Positions 5,257-11,398 of a stretch of 11,398 nt of DNA are shown piece after piece. A program made the translations under genes and the position numbers. Below the pieces are notes generated by a model that did not search any database, was not told the DNA's origin, and saw only the letters and a program-made list of their open reading frames with translations. The stretch spans positions 1 through 11,398 of the forward strand of contig CAZBIU010000222.1 of assembly GCA_964491625.1 (NCBI GenBank), in the 5' to 3' direction. Position 1 is the first letter of the stretch. Each line of letters starts with the position of its first letter. This stretch comes from Fen-1118 sp964491625 (GTDB lineage: Bacteria; Myxococcota_A; Polyangia; Fen-1088).

Positions 5257-7312
5257 GTCCCAGCCGTCGCAGAAACTCGACCTCGTCGATGACCTCCACG
5301 CCCAGCTCTTGCGCCTTGGTCAACTTCGACCCGGCATCGGCGCCGGCCACGAGGAAATTGGTCTTTTTCGACACGCTCGACGTGACGCGCGCCCCGGCGG
5401 TTTCCGCGGCCTGGCCCGCCTCCTCGCGTGAGAAGCGCGAAAGGGTGCCGGTGATGACGACGATCTTGCCTCGCAGTGGCTGTTCTCCGAGCGACGCGCT
5501 GGTGTCTTCGTCGCGCATGCGCACCCCGCTCTGGCGGAGCTTTTCCAAGAGCGCGAGGTTCTCCGGGGTGTGGAACCATTCGTGAATGGCCGATGATATC
5601 TCGGGGCCGATTCCTTCGGCGTTTTCCAGATCCTCCAGGCCCGCGGCGGCGATGGCATCCATGGATCGGTAGCGCTTGGCCAGGATCTGGGCCACGTGCG
5701 ATCCCACGCGACGAATGGACAGGCCGACCAGAAGTCGCCAGATGGGGCGGTCCTTGGACGCCGCGACGGCGTCAATGAGGTTGTGCGCCGATTTCTCGCC
5801 GAAGCCGGGCAGGGTGCCCACGCGTTCCAGATCCAACGCGTACAAATCCGACGGGTCGCTCACCCAGCCGAGATCCATCAAGGTGGCGACGGTCTGCTCA
5901 CCCAGGTGTTCGACGTCCATGGCGTCCGGGGATCCGAAGTGATAGAGCCAGCGCGCACCTTGCGCCGGGCAGCCCTTGCGATTCGGGCAGCGCCAGTCGA
6001 CCTCGTCGCCCTTGCGCACGAGCTCCGTTTCGCACGCAGGACATTTGGCAGGGAACGGCCAAGGCCCCGAGTCCGGCGGCCTTTGCTCGAGAACGGGACC
6101 GACGATTTCCGGAATTACGTCGCCGGCGCGACGGACGATGACCAGGTCGCCCTCGCGGACGTCCTTGCGCCTGACCTCGCTTTCGTTGTGCAGGGTGGCC
6201 GACGACACGGTCACGCCGCCCACGTACACCGGTTCGAGCTCCGCGTATGGGGTCACCCGTCCGGTGCGGCCGGTGTTGACGGCAATGTGCAGGACTCGAG
6301 CGGTCTTTTCTTCGGGCGGGAACTTGAAGGCGACTGCCCATCGGGGTGCGCGGCTGGTACTGCCCAGGTCCGCGCGCTGGTCATAGCGGTCGACCTTGAT
6401 CACGATACCGTCGATCTGGTAGTCGACTTGGTGGCGCTGCTTGTGCCACTTTTCGACGAAGCCAATCACCTGCCCGAGCGAGCTCGCGGCTTCGATGGTG
6501 GGATTGACCGGCAGTCCCCAGTCGCGAAGTCTCGCCAGGTCTCCGGAGTGACGGTTGGTACGCTTGCCGTCGACCGATTCTCCGGGCGTGCCCATGCCGT
6601 AGCACCACATGCGAAGGCCACGCGAAGCGGTGACTGTGGGATCCTTCTGGCGCAGGCTGCCCGCGGCGGCATTGCGCGGATTGACCAGGGCGCGCTCGCC
6701 CCGACCGGTGAGGTCGCTATTGAGGCGCGCGAAAGTCGAGAGCGGCAGATACACCTCGCCACGGATCTCCAGCACCGGTGGAAAGCCCTTGCCGGGCAGG
6801 TGCGCAGGGATTTCCGCGATGGTGCGTAGGTTGGCGGTAATGTCTTCACCGACGCGGCCGTCGCCGCGGGTCGCGCCGCGGGCGAGCCGGCCATTTTCGT
6901 AGCTGAGGGAAACCGCAAGGCCGTCGATCTTCAGCTCGCAGACGAAGTCGAGGGTGCCTTCCGAGCCCCGTTCCAACCGCTTGGCCCACGCCTCGAGATC
7001 CTCGAGCGAGAAGACGTTGTCGAGCGACAGCATGGGCGCGGCATGCGTCACTGGCGCGAATAGGGTGGTCGCCTGCCCGCCGACGCGTCGGGTGGGACTG
7101 TCAGGCGTGGCCAGCGAAGGAAAACGCTTTTCGATGGTGCGCAGCTCGCGCACGAGGGCGTCGTAATCAGCGTCGGGGATCGACGGCTGGTCCAATTCGT
7201 AGTAACGCCGATCGTGCTCGGCAATCAGCACGCGCAGCTCGTGCGCTCGGCTCCGCGCGACGGCTAGGGCGCCGCCAGCGCCGGCCTCAGTCTTTGGGGG
7301 TGGCGTTTCCAT
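5249..7312 (-). CDS. ligA: NAD-dependent DNA ligase LigA
   Basis: Seals nicks in duplex DNA with NAD+ as AMP donor; essential in replication and repair. All parts of the 687-residue family layout are visible: domain Ia with RRYYELDQPSIPDADYD (about 35-51), the adenylation domain with catalytic K128 in CELKIDG and RGDGRVGEDIT (149-159), GEVYLP (185-190), DGIVIK (301-306), the OB fold (about 335-410), a four-cysteine zinc site (C424, C427, C442, C448, with the same 3-15-6 spacing as E. coli LigA), helix-hairpin-helix repeats (about 460-585) and a C-terminal BRCT domain (about 610-687, GKIVVITGTLSRFSREE). Start: the ATG at 7312 is the first in frame but its ribosome site is weak. It lies 68 bp downstream of cdnL on the same strand, and both may be read from the cdnL promoter. 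Nothing is missing or unusual. Confidence 0.98.
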   Translation of the reverse strand: METPPPKTEAGAGGALAVARSRAHELRVLIAEHDRRYYELDQPSIPDADYDALVRELRTIEKRFPSLATPDSPTRRVGGQATTLFAPVTHAAPMLSLDNVFSLEDLEAWAKRLERGSEGTLDFVCELKIDGLAVSLSYENGRLARGATRGDGRVGEDITANLRTIAEIPAHLPGKGFPPVLEIRGEVYLPLSTFARLNSDLTGRGERALVNPRNAAAGSLRQKDPTVTASRGLRMWCYGMGTPGESVDGKRTNRHSGDLARLRDWGLPVNPTIEAASSLGQVIGFVEKWHKQRHQVDYQIDGIVIKVDRYDQRADLGSTSRAPRWAVAFKFPPEEKTARVLHIAVNTGRTGRVTPYAELEPVYVGGVTVSSATLHNESEVRRKDVREGDLVIVRRAGDVIPEIVGPVLEQRPPDSGPWPFPAKCPACETELVRKGDEVDWRCPNRKGCPAQGARWLYHFGSPDAMDVEHLGEQTVATLMDLGWVSDPSDLYALDLERVGTLPGFGEKSAHNLIDAVAASKDRPIWRLLVGLSIRRVGSHVAQILAKRYRSMDAIAAAGLEDLENAEGIGPEISSAIHEWFHTPENLALLEKLRQSGVRMRDEDTSASLGEQPLRGKIVVITGTLSRFSREEAGQAAETAGARVTSSVSKKTNFLVAGADAGSKLTKAQELGVEVIDEVEFLRRLGRG

Positions 7313-7380
7313 GGGACTTGCCGGCTATTCTGCCATCACGGACAGACGCGCTCGGCACGAATTAGCCCGTGAACGATCGG

Positions 7381-7881
7381 CTACGCTTGGCCGTCGCTCA
7401 GCGCGCGTTCCAGATCTGCCTCGACGGCCTCGCGATTCGAGGCGCGCGCCACCGACAGCTCCTGGATCACCAAGCCGCGCGCGGTGTCGAGCATGCGCCG
7501 CTCGCCAAACGAGAGCGACTTGGTTCGTTTCAGGCGATGCAGGTCCCGAAAGACTTCCGCCACCTCGAACAACGACCCGGACTTGATCTTGTCCATGAAT
7601 GCCCGGTAGCGACGATTCCAAGTGTGGCGCTCGAATTGGACCACCTTCTCGCGGAGAATCTGCAACACCTCGTCGGCGTCGGCCTTGCCGGCGACCGGAC
7701 GCAGGCCGACCTGTTCGGCCTTGTCGATGTGCACGAGGATCTTGAGGTCGCTCGTGCTCAGGCGCAGGACATAGAATTCCTGGATCTTGCCGCCTATTTC
7801 CTTCTTCTCTATGTCCACCACCTCCGCGATGCCGCGAGATGGGTACACAGCTTTTTGACCAATCGTCAGGGTCAATGCCAA
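7381..7881 (-). CDS. cdnL: CdnL, CarD-family RNA polymerase-binding transcription factor
   Basis: Binds the RNA polymerase beta subunit and stabilises open complexes, notably at rRNA promoters. The predicted 166 residues are close in length to CdnL of Myxococcus. The N-terminal Tudor-like polymerase-binding module runs about 1-65 (TIGQKAVYPSRGIAEVVDIE, FYVLRL, LVHIDKAEQVGLRP). The helical C-terminal domain carries the signature HTWNRRYR (86-93), whose Trp, residue 88 here, is the one that contacts the promoter edge of the bubble, then GSLFEVAEVFRDL and LSFGERRMLDTAR. There is no HMGA-like tail, so this is the CdnL type and not CarD. I place the start at TTG 7879-7881: an exact AAGGAG lies seven bases upstream and the protein then begins MALTLTIGQKAVYP as in homologues. 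Starting at 7953 instead would add 24 residues lacking family similarity. The region upstream holds a strong hairpin and an inverted repeat. Confidence 0.95.
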   Translation of the reverse strand: MALTLTIGQKAVYPSRGIAEVVDIEKKEIGGKIQEFYVLRLSTSDLKILVHIDKAEQVGLRPVAGKADADEVLQILREKVVQFERHTWNRRYRAFMDKIKSGSLFEVAEVFRDLHRLKRTKSLSFGERRMLDTARGLVIQELSVARASNREAVEADLERALSDGQA

Positions 7882-7888
7882 GTGCAAG

Positions 7889-7894
7889 CTCCTT
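7889..7894 (-). promoter_or_regulatory. Shine-Dalgarno AAGGAG that fixes the cdnL TTG start
   Basis: A full AAGGAG lies exactly seven bases before the TTG at 7881 on the minus strand. No other in-frame start codon nearby has such a site; the next TTG, two codons later, is too far from it. This is the main evidence for a non-ATG start of cdnL. Confidence 0.75.
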
Positions 7895-7900
7895 GGTTGA

Positions 7901-7914
7901 CGGCCCTCGGGCCG
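7901..7914 (-). promoter_or_regulatory. Strong GC hairpin in the cdnL leader
   Basis: CGGCCCTCGGGCCG has arms CGGCC and GGCCG around a 4-base loop, so it folds as a five-pair stem. It lies six bases upstream of the cdnL Shine-Dalgarno sequence. In the mRNA it could influence ribosome access or 5' stability. No ligand-binding fold is apparent. Confidence 0.4.
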
Positions 7915-7920
7915 GTTGTG

Positions 7921-7956
7921 CGTTTGGCGAAACTCTAGCGCATTACTGGCCAAACG
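7921..7956. repeat. 8-bp inverted repeat with 20-bp spacer upstream of cdnL
   Basis: CGTTTGGC (7921-7928) and GCCAAACG (7949-7956) are exact reverse complements, centre to centre 28 bp, within the 233-bp gap between divergent cdnL and the first pilin gene. It could be a regulator site for either gene. I found no convincing -35/-10 pair for cdnL around it. Confidence 0.4.
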
Positions 7957-8018
7957 ATCTACGGATTCTCAAGAGAGTAGATGATCGTTCGATGTGAACT
8001 GTTACTCCGTCACGGATG

Positions 8019-8034
8019 TGGCGCGTCATATGCG
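8019..8034 (+). promoter_or_regulatory. Candidate sigma-54 (-24/-12) promoter of pilin gene 1
   Basis: TGGCGCGTCATATGCG compared with the sigma-54 consensus TGGCACRNNNNTTGCW matches at T, GG, C, C, R and TGC, with the invariant GG (8020-8021) and GC (8032-8033) at the required spacing of 12. Transcription would start near 8045, giving a leader of about 70 bases. A TACAAT at 8094-8099 is an alternative sigma-70 -10 box but has no good -35 partner. Type IV pilin genes are often sigma-54 dependent through PilR, which fits. Confidence 0.5.
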
Positions 8035-8114
8035 AGATGCCGAGAATCTCACAGCCGTCACGAATCGCCGTAGATCGCTATTGCGGCGAGGCTTACAATT
8101 CGAACGAGGGTAAG

Positions 8115-8696
8115 ATGCGGAAATCAAGCAGCGGCGGCATGAGCCTTATCGAGTTGATGGTCGTGGTGGTCATCATCGGAATCCTAGCCGCTATCTCCGT
8201 GGTGAGCTATCGCAGATACATCGCCAAAGCGCGCTCAAGCGAGGCCACCGCAATGCTGGCCGAGTTCGCCGCCAAAGAGCAGCTCTATTTCATGGACAGC
8301 GGTGGATACCTGGAGGCGCACCGAGATACCGCCCAGGGCGCGAGCACCGATGAGAACTCCTCTGAGTTCTTCCCGGTAGACCCAAACGTTCCGACTTTCG
8401 ACTCGGTCCGAACCCCGACCGACCTCGGGACGCTGCCCAACTCGTGGTTGATTCTCGGGATACGACCCCGTTGGAAGCAGCTCTTCTGCACCTACATGGT
8501 CAACTCCGGGGTGGCCGGGGCGGCCCCGTTGGGGGTCATTGGTCCAACGATATGGACGACTCCCCCCAATGTGCCGTGGTTCTACGCTCTAGGTGCGTGC
8601 AATCTGGGCGGCGACGCCGGTTGGCCCAACAACGTCACCGTTTTCATTCTGACCCACGATTCACCCAGCCTTCGCACCAAGGACGAGATCGAATAG
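8115..8696 (+). CDS. Type IV pilin-like protein 1 (class III prepilin signal)
   Basis: A 193-residue prepilin. A short basic leader (MRKSSSGG) is followed by the prepilin peptidase site G8/M9 and the hydrophobic helix MSLIELMVVVVIIGILAAIS, with Glu at mature position 5 as the family requires. The first mature residue is Met instead of the usual Phe, which is tolerated in pilins but less common. The helix continues into YRRYIAKARSSEATAMLAEF (mature 25-45). The globular domain holds two cysteines (LFCTYM and LGACNLGG) that may form a disulfide loop, several Trp and Pro residues, and a C-terminal segment NNVTVFILTHDSPSLRTKDEIE. Pilins are assembled in the inner membrane by the PilB/C/D machinery, none of which is in this window. 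Start: ATG with GAGGG four bases upstream. It could be a major, minor or pseudopilin; the second pilin gene downstream has the more canonical N-terminus. Confidence 0.9.
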   Translation: MRKSSSGGMSLIELMVVVVIIGILAAISVVSYRRYIAKARSSEATAMLAEFAAKEQLYFMDSGGYLEAHRDTAQGASTDENSSEFFPVDPNVPTFDSVRTPTDLGTLPNSWLILGIRPRWKQLFCTYMVNSGVAGAAPLGVIGPTIWTTPPNVPWFYALGACNLGGDAGWPNNVTVFILTHDSPSLRTKDEIE

Positions 8697-9077
8697 GCGT
8701 GCCGCCACCTCCGTGGCCTGTCGATTAAGTCCAGCGAGAATCGACCGCTTGGTGCCAATTTACGTCAGTGTGGGCCTCGCGGTTGCACGTCAGGGCGGGC
8801 CCGAGAGCGTCCAGGTCAAAATCCCGATGGATTTCGCCGGACTGAGCCCGGCGACGTCAGTCGCCGAATCGTGCTTTCTGCGTTTCAGCGTGCAAGACCC
8901 TGGATCAAGTGCACTTTCAATCCATTTTTTATGTATGCCAGATTGCGATCAATTAGATGAGCTCCGGCCGATGATTGTCACATCTTGGTGTGGTCAGACA
9001 TTGCAGCCGATCTAGGCAGCCCAATAAAACACTGTAATTCAAACGTCTTGCATTCATACGATGGTTGTGACCTGGGA
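8697..9077. other. Non-coding stretch between the two pilin genes with several inverted repeats
   Basis: No credible gene lies here: the only plus-strand reading frame of note (from a GTG at 8713) has no ribosome site and no recognisable content. What it holds: a 7-bp inverted repeat just after the pilin 1 stop (GTCGATT 8720-8726, AATCGAC 8739-8745), a hairpin at 8834-8854 (TCGCCGG/CCGGCGA), a hairpin with six T at 8901-8930, a loose TGTC/GACA dyad at 8976-9000, and a clearly more AT-rich block from about 8905 to 9060, as expected upstream of a regulated sigma-54 promoter. Confidence 0.6.
8901..8930 (+). terminator. Probable intrinsic terminator between the pilin genes
   Basis: TGGAT (8901-8905) pairs with ATCCA (8920-8924), the inner palindrome AAGTGCACTT (8907-8916) can extend the stem, and TTTTTT (8925-8930) follows directly. 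A six-T run is uncommon in this GC-rich window. It would end transcripts from pilin gene 1 about 230 bases after its stop codon, or end a separate short RNA from this gap. The stem is interrupted and only moderately stable. Confidence 0.45.
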
Positions 9078-9093
9078 TGGCACGCCGGCTGCA
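9078..9093 (+). promoter_or_regulatory. Sigma-54 (-24/-12) promoter of pilin gene 2
   Basis: TGGCACGCCGGCTGCA matches the consensus TGGCACRNNNNTTGCW at every fixed position but one (C for the first T of TTGC). GG is at 9079-9080 and GC at 9091-9092, exactly 12 apart. The start site predicted 12 bases after the -12 C is about 9104, two bases before the Shine-Dalgarno sequence, giving a 15-base leader. Transcription would need RpoN and an enhancer-binding activator such as PilR. Confidence 0.8.
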
Positions 9094-9105
9094 TTATCGC
9101 CGGCC

Positions 9106-9111
9106 AGGAGG
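9106..9111 (+). promoter_or_regulatory. Shine-Dalgarno AGGAGG of pilin gene 2
   Basis: A complete AGGAGG seven bases before the ATG at 9119. It fixes that start over the upstream in-frame ATG at 9077, which overlaps the promoter, and implies very strong translation as expected for an abundant pilin. Confidence 0.85.
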
Positions 9112-9118
9112 CAATCCA

Positions 9119-9664
9119 ATGACGAAAGCGCGCAAGAAGAGCGGAGGTTTCACCCTGGTCGAATTGATGATCGTCGTGGCGATCATCGGCATTCTGGCAG
9201 CCGTGGCTATCCCGGCGTTCACGCGATACGTGAAGAAGTCGCGGACCGCCGAAGCCGCCGGGCACCTGAACAAGGAGTGGGCCGGTTCGCTCACCTACTA
9301 TGAATCGGACCACATCACGGCCGGTGGCGGTTCGCTGCCGAAGCAATTCCCCGGCCCGACGGCTGCGTGGGCCTACGACACCGAGTGCGGCTGCCAGAAC
9401 GGCTCCCGCTGCCCGGGCAACTCTCCCAAGTGGAAGTCGGACGGCGTGTGGCAGGCGCTCAACTTCTCGCTGCCTGATGGTCACAACTACACGCCGGGCT
9501 ACAGCGGAAACGGCACCGGCGTCGGGGCCCAGTTCACCGCCTACGCCAAGGGCGACCTGAACTGCGATACTGTCCTCGCGCAGTTCTCGCGCCAGGGCGG
9601 TATCAACAGCAACGGCGATGTGACGGGTAGCTATCAGCCCGTCATCGTCAACGAGCTGGAATAG
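9119..9664 (+). CDS. Type IV pilin, PilA-like (pilin 2)
   Basis: A 181-residue prepilin with leader MTKARKKSGG and a canonical cleavage site before Phe (GG/FTLVELMIVVAIIGILAAVA); Glu is at mature position 5 and Pro near position 22. The amphipathic second half of the helix (RYVKKSRTAEAAGHLNKEW) leads to a globular domain with four cysteines: three close together (CGCQNGSRC) and one in GDLNCDT. The motif YAKGDLNCDTVLAQFSR resembles the GDLDGDG-type loop that I associate with deltaproteobacterial pilins, with Cys replacing Gly. Strong promoter and ribosome site suggest high expression, so this is the better candidate for a major pilin, though no assembly genes are visible to prove it. Its C-terminus (VNELE) recalls that of pilin 1 (KDEIE), suggesting that the two are paralogues. 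A terminator follows. I leave the symbol empty because several PilA-like paralogues are possible. Confidence 0.93.
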   Translation: MTKARKKSGGFTLVELMIVVAIIGILAAVAIPAFTRYVKKSRTAEAAGHLNKEWAGSLTYYESDHITAGGGSLPKQFPGPTAAWAYDTECGCQNGSRCPGNSPKWKSDGVWQALNFSLPDGHNYTPGYSGNGTGVGAQFTAYAKGDLNCDTVLAQFSRQGGINSNGDVTGSYQPVIVNELE

Positions 9665-9687
9665 CGCCTCGCTCTACGCGAGAGACA

Positions 9688-9717
9688 GAAACCCCGGTGG
9701 GCAACTATCGGGGTTTC
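9688..9717. terminator. Terminator hairpin between pilin 2 and convergent nadB
   Basis: GAAACCCCG (9688-9696) and CGGGGTTTC (9709-9717) form a perfect 9-bp stem with a 12-base loop, 23 bases after the pilin stop and 23 bases beyond the nadB stop on the other strand. The A and T ends of the stem give partial U-tract character in both directions, so it may serve both genes. A smaller stem (CTCGC/GCGAG, 9668-9682) precedes it. Confidence 0.7.
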
Positions 9718-9740
9718 GTCGTTCTTGAGGGGGCCGGCTG

Positions 9741-11327
9741 CTACACCGAGGGTCCGTCGCCGCGTGCAACGAGTGTGTCCCTGGCCAGCCTCGCGTCGTG
9801 CTCCGGGTGGTCGAGGTTGAAGTGCAGCCCGCGGCTCTCGGGGCGCTTGCGGGCGCTCTGGATGATGAGGTCGGCGACCAGCGCGATGTTGCGCAACTCG
9901 AGCAGATCACCGCTGACTTGGAAGTTCCAGTAGTACTCGCGGATCTCTTCGCGAATCATCTGCATGCGCCGAGATGCCCGCTCCAGTCGCTTATCCGAAC
10001 GCACGATCCCAACGTAGTTCCACATCAGGCGGCGGATCTCGTCCCAGGTGTGACTGATGACGACCGCCTCGTCGGAAACCGTGGCATCGCCGGCGTACCA
10101 GGGGGCGACCTGCACGGGGCGGCTCACGCTCACGTCGCGAACATCGTCTGCGGCCCGCGCCGCGTACACCAGGGCCTCCAGCAACGAGTTCGAGGCCAGG
10201 CGGCAGGCGCCGTGAAGGCCCGTCATCGATGCTTCACCGATGGCGTACAGATTCCTGACGTTGGTCCGGCCATGGCTGTCCACTTGGATGCCGCCACAGC
10301 TATAGTGCGCTGCCGGCACAACCGGGATCGGCGTGGTGCGCATGTCGATCCCGAGCTCAAGGCAGCGTCGGTGGATGTTGGGGAAGCGTTCGACCAGAAA
10401 ATCGGGGGGCAAGTGCGTCATGTCGAGCGTGACGTGATCGTCGCCGGTCCGCTTCATCTCTGCATCGATGGCGCGTGCGACCACATCGCGGGACGCCAGA
10501 TCCTTCATCTCGTGGTAGCGACCCATGAATGCGGTGCCATCTCGCAATCGCAGCACACCGCCCTCGCCGCGCAACGCCTCGCTGATGAGGAATGACTTCG
10601 CGGCAGGGTGGTACAGAATGGTCGGGTGGAATTGAAAGAATTCCATGTTGGCCACGCGCGCGCCGACCCGGTACGCCATCGCGACGCCGTCGCCGGTCGC
10701 GACATCCGGATTGGAGGTGTAGAGGTAGACCTTGCCGGCACCGCCCGTGGCCAGGATCACGGCGCGAGCGGCGATCGTCTTCACCTCGCCGGACGACTGA
10801 TCGTAGACGTAGGCTCCGAACACGGCATTGGGTCCGCCGTACTTCGCCGTCGTAAGCAGGTCCACCGCCATGTGGTTGGGCAACAGTGTGATGCTGTCGG
10901 CGTAGCCGCGTACGGTTTCCAGCAAGGCGGTGTGAATGGCCGCACCGGTCATGTCGCGGGCATGCACGATTCGCCTCGCCGAGTGACCTCCCTCGCGACC
11001 CATGATGAAGTCGCCGTTCTCGTCGCGATCGAAGGCGACGCCGATTTGGTTCGCCAGATACAGAATGTGCTCGGGCCCCTGGCGAACGCACATGTCGACG
11101 GCCTCGCGCGAGCACAAGCCATCCCCGACGCGCAAGGTGTCATCGATGTGCTGCTCGGCCGAGTCGTTGGCGCCGAGCACGCCCGCGACGCCCCCCTGCG
11201 CGTGCTGCGTGTTGTTGTCGGTAAGCTCGCGCTTTGAGACCAGAACGACGCGGCCATGCGCGCAGGCGCGAAGCGCAAAATAGAGGCCCGCGAGGCCCGA
11301 TCCGATGACGAGATAGTCAGCTTCCAA
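9741..11327 (-). CDS. nadB: L-aspartate oxidase NadB
   Basis: FAD enzyme that oxidises L-aspartate to iminoaspartate, the first step of de novo NAD synthesis; NadA then makes quinolinate. The 528 residues agree with the family throughout: FAD-binding GSGLAGL (9-15), NNTQHAQGGVAGV (38-50), REGGHSARRIVHA (111-123), ATGGAGKVY (193-201), NPDVATGDG (206-214), FHPTILYHP (233-241), EALRGEGG (250-257), SRDVVARAID (279-288), VPAAHYSCGG (337-346), and the C-terminal helical domain with MWNYVGIVR (435-443) and ESRGLHFNLDHPE (497-509). Catalytic candidates by alignment from memory with the E. coli enzyme: H234, R280, H341. Start: TTG at 11325-11327 has no close ribosome site; an ATT at 11339, just after an in-frame TAG, sits six bases behind GGAGG and would give four more residues. 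nadA and nadC are not in the window. Confidence 0.97.
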   Translation of the reverse strand: MEADYLVIGSGLAGLYFALRACAHGRVVLVSKRELTDNNTQHAQGGVAGVLGANDSAEQHIDDTLRVGDGLCSREAVDMCVRQGPEHILYLANQIGVAFDRDENGDFIMGREGGHSARRIVHARDMTGAAIHTALLETVRGYADSITLLPNHMAVDLLTTAKYGGPNAVFGAYVYDQSSGEVKTIAARAVILATGGAGKVYLYTSNPDVATGDGVAMAYRVGARVANMEFFQFHPTILYHPAAKSFLISEALRGEGGVLRLRDGTAFMGRYHEMKDLASRDVVARAIDAEMKRTGDDHVTLDMTHLPPDFLVERFPNIHRRCLELGIDMRTTPIPVVPAAHYSCGGIQVDSHGRTNVRNLYAIGEASMTGLHGACRLASNSLLEALVYAARAADDVRDVSVSRPVQVAPWYAGDATVSDEAVVISHTWDEIRRLMWNYVGIVRSDKRLERASRRMQMIREEIREYYWNFQVSGDLLELRNIALVADLIIQSARKRPESRGLHFNLDHPEHDARLARDTLVARGDGPSV

Positions 11328-11398
11328 GATACGCGGAATCTAGCACCTCCAGGGCGTGCCGCTCAGAGATCGACCTTGGGTGCTCGCGCCGGGGCTGT

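Noticed and set aside
5696..6829. Plus-strand open frame of 377 codons opposite ligA
   Set aside because: Shadow of the conserved ligase gene; no ribosome site and no recognisable domain.
8081..8099. TTGCGG...TACAAT as a sigma-70 promoter of pilin 1
   Set aside because: The spacer between the two boxes is only 7 bases; no -35 box lies at 16-18 bases, and the sigma-54 element upstream fits better.
8713..9015. 100-codon plus-strand frame between the pilin genes
   Set aside because: GTG start without a ribosome site, no family resemblance, and it crosses a hairpin with six T and an AT-rich control region.
9798..10595. Plus-strand open frame of 265 codons opposite nadB
   Set aside because: Shadow of nadB, explained by codon bias.
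11340..11398. Open minus-strand frame ending in TAG right before nadB
   Set aside because: Only 18 codons are visible and nothing marks it as the end of a real upstream gene.

Overview
The window is GC-rich (roughly 60%), densely coded chromosomal DNA with an ordinary bacterial gene layout. A CarD/CdnL-family RNA polymerase-binding protein sits next to two type IV pilin-like genes, each with a sigma-54-type promoter motif, and there is an extra four-domain S1 protein. Together these suggest a member of the Myxococcota or a related deltaproteobacterial lineage. This assignment is inference from gene content; no rRNA is present. I see no insertion sequence, CRISPR array, tRNA or phage gene.

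Left part (1-2579): a truncated, exported Ala/Lys/Glu-rich protein (minus strand) is divergent from pyruvate kinase (pyk, plus). The 230-bp gap between them carries a perfect 11-bp inverted repeat that overlaps a candidate promoter. Pyk converges on a two-gene minus-strand unit made of a small acidic orphan protein followed by a PadR-like winged-helix regulator.

Middle (2740-7881): a four-S1-domain RNA-binding protein (plus) is followed by the most unusual gene of the window. This is a stand-alone HD-domain protein that keeps every residue I would look for in the (p)ppGpp hydrolase site of RelA/SpoT proteins but has no synthetase domain and an unfamiliar C-terminal half. It lies tail to tail (10 bp apart) with ligA (NAD-dependent DNA ligase). 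ligA is preceded on the same strand by cdnL, whose start is best placed at a TTG codon behind a perfect Shine-Dalgarno sequence.

Right part (8019-11398): two type IV pilin-like genes (plus) are separated by a 422-bp non-coding stretch with several inverted repeats and a hairpin followed by six T. The second pilin has a near-perfect -24/-12 promoter and the first a good one, so both may be activated by a PilR/NtrC-type regulator that is not in this window. A terminator hairpin separates the second pilin from the convergent nadB (L-aspartate oxidase, first step of NAD synthesis), whose start codon is ambiguous (TTG or ATT). NadB and the NAD-using ligase LigA share NAD biochemistry but are not in one operon here.
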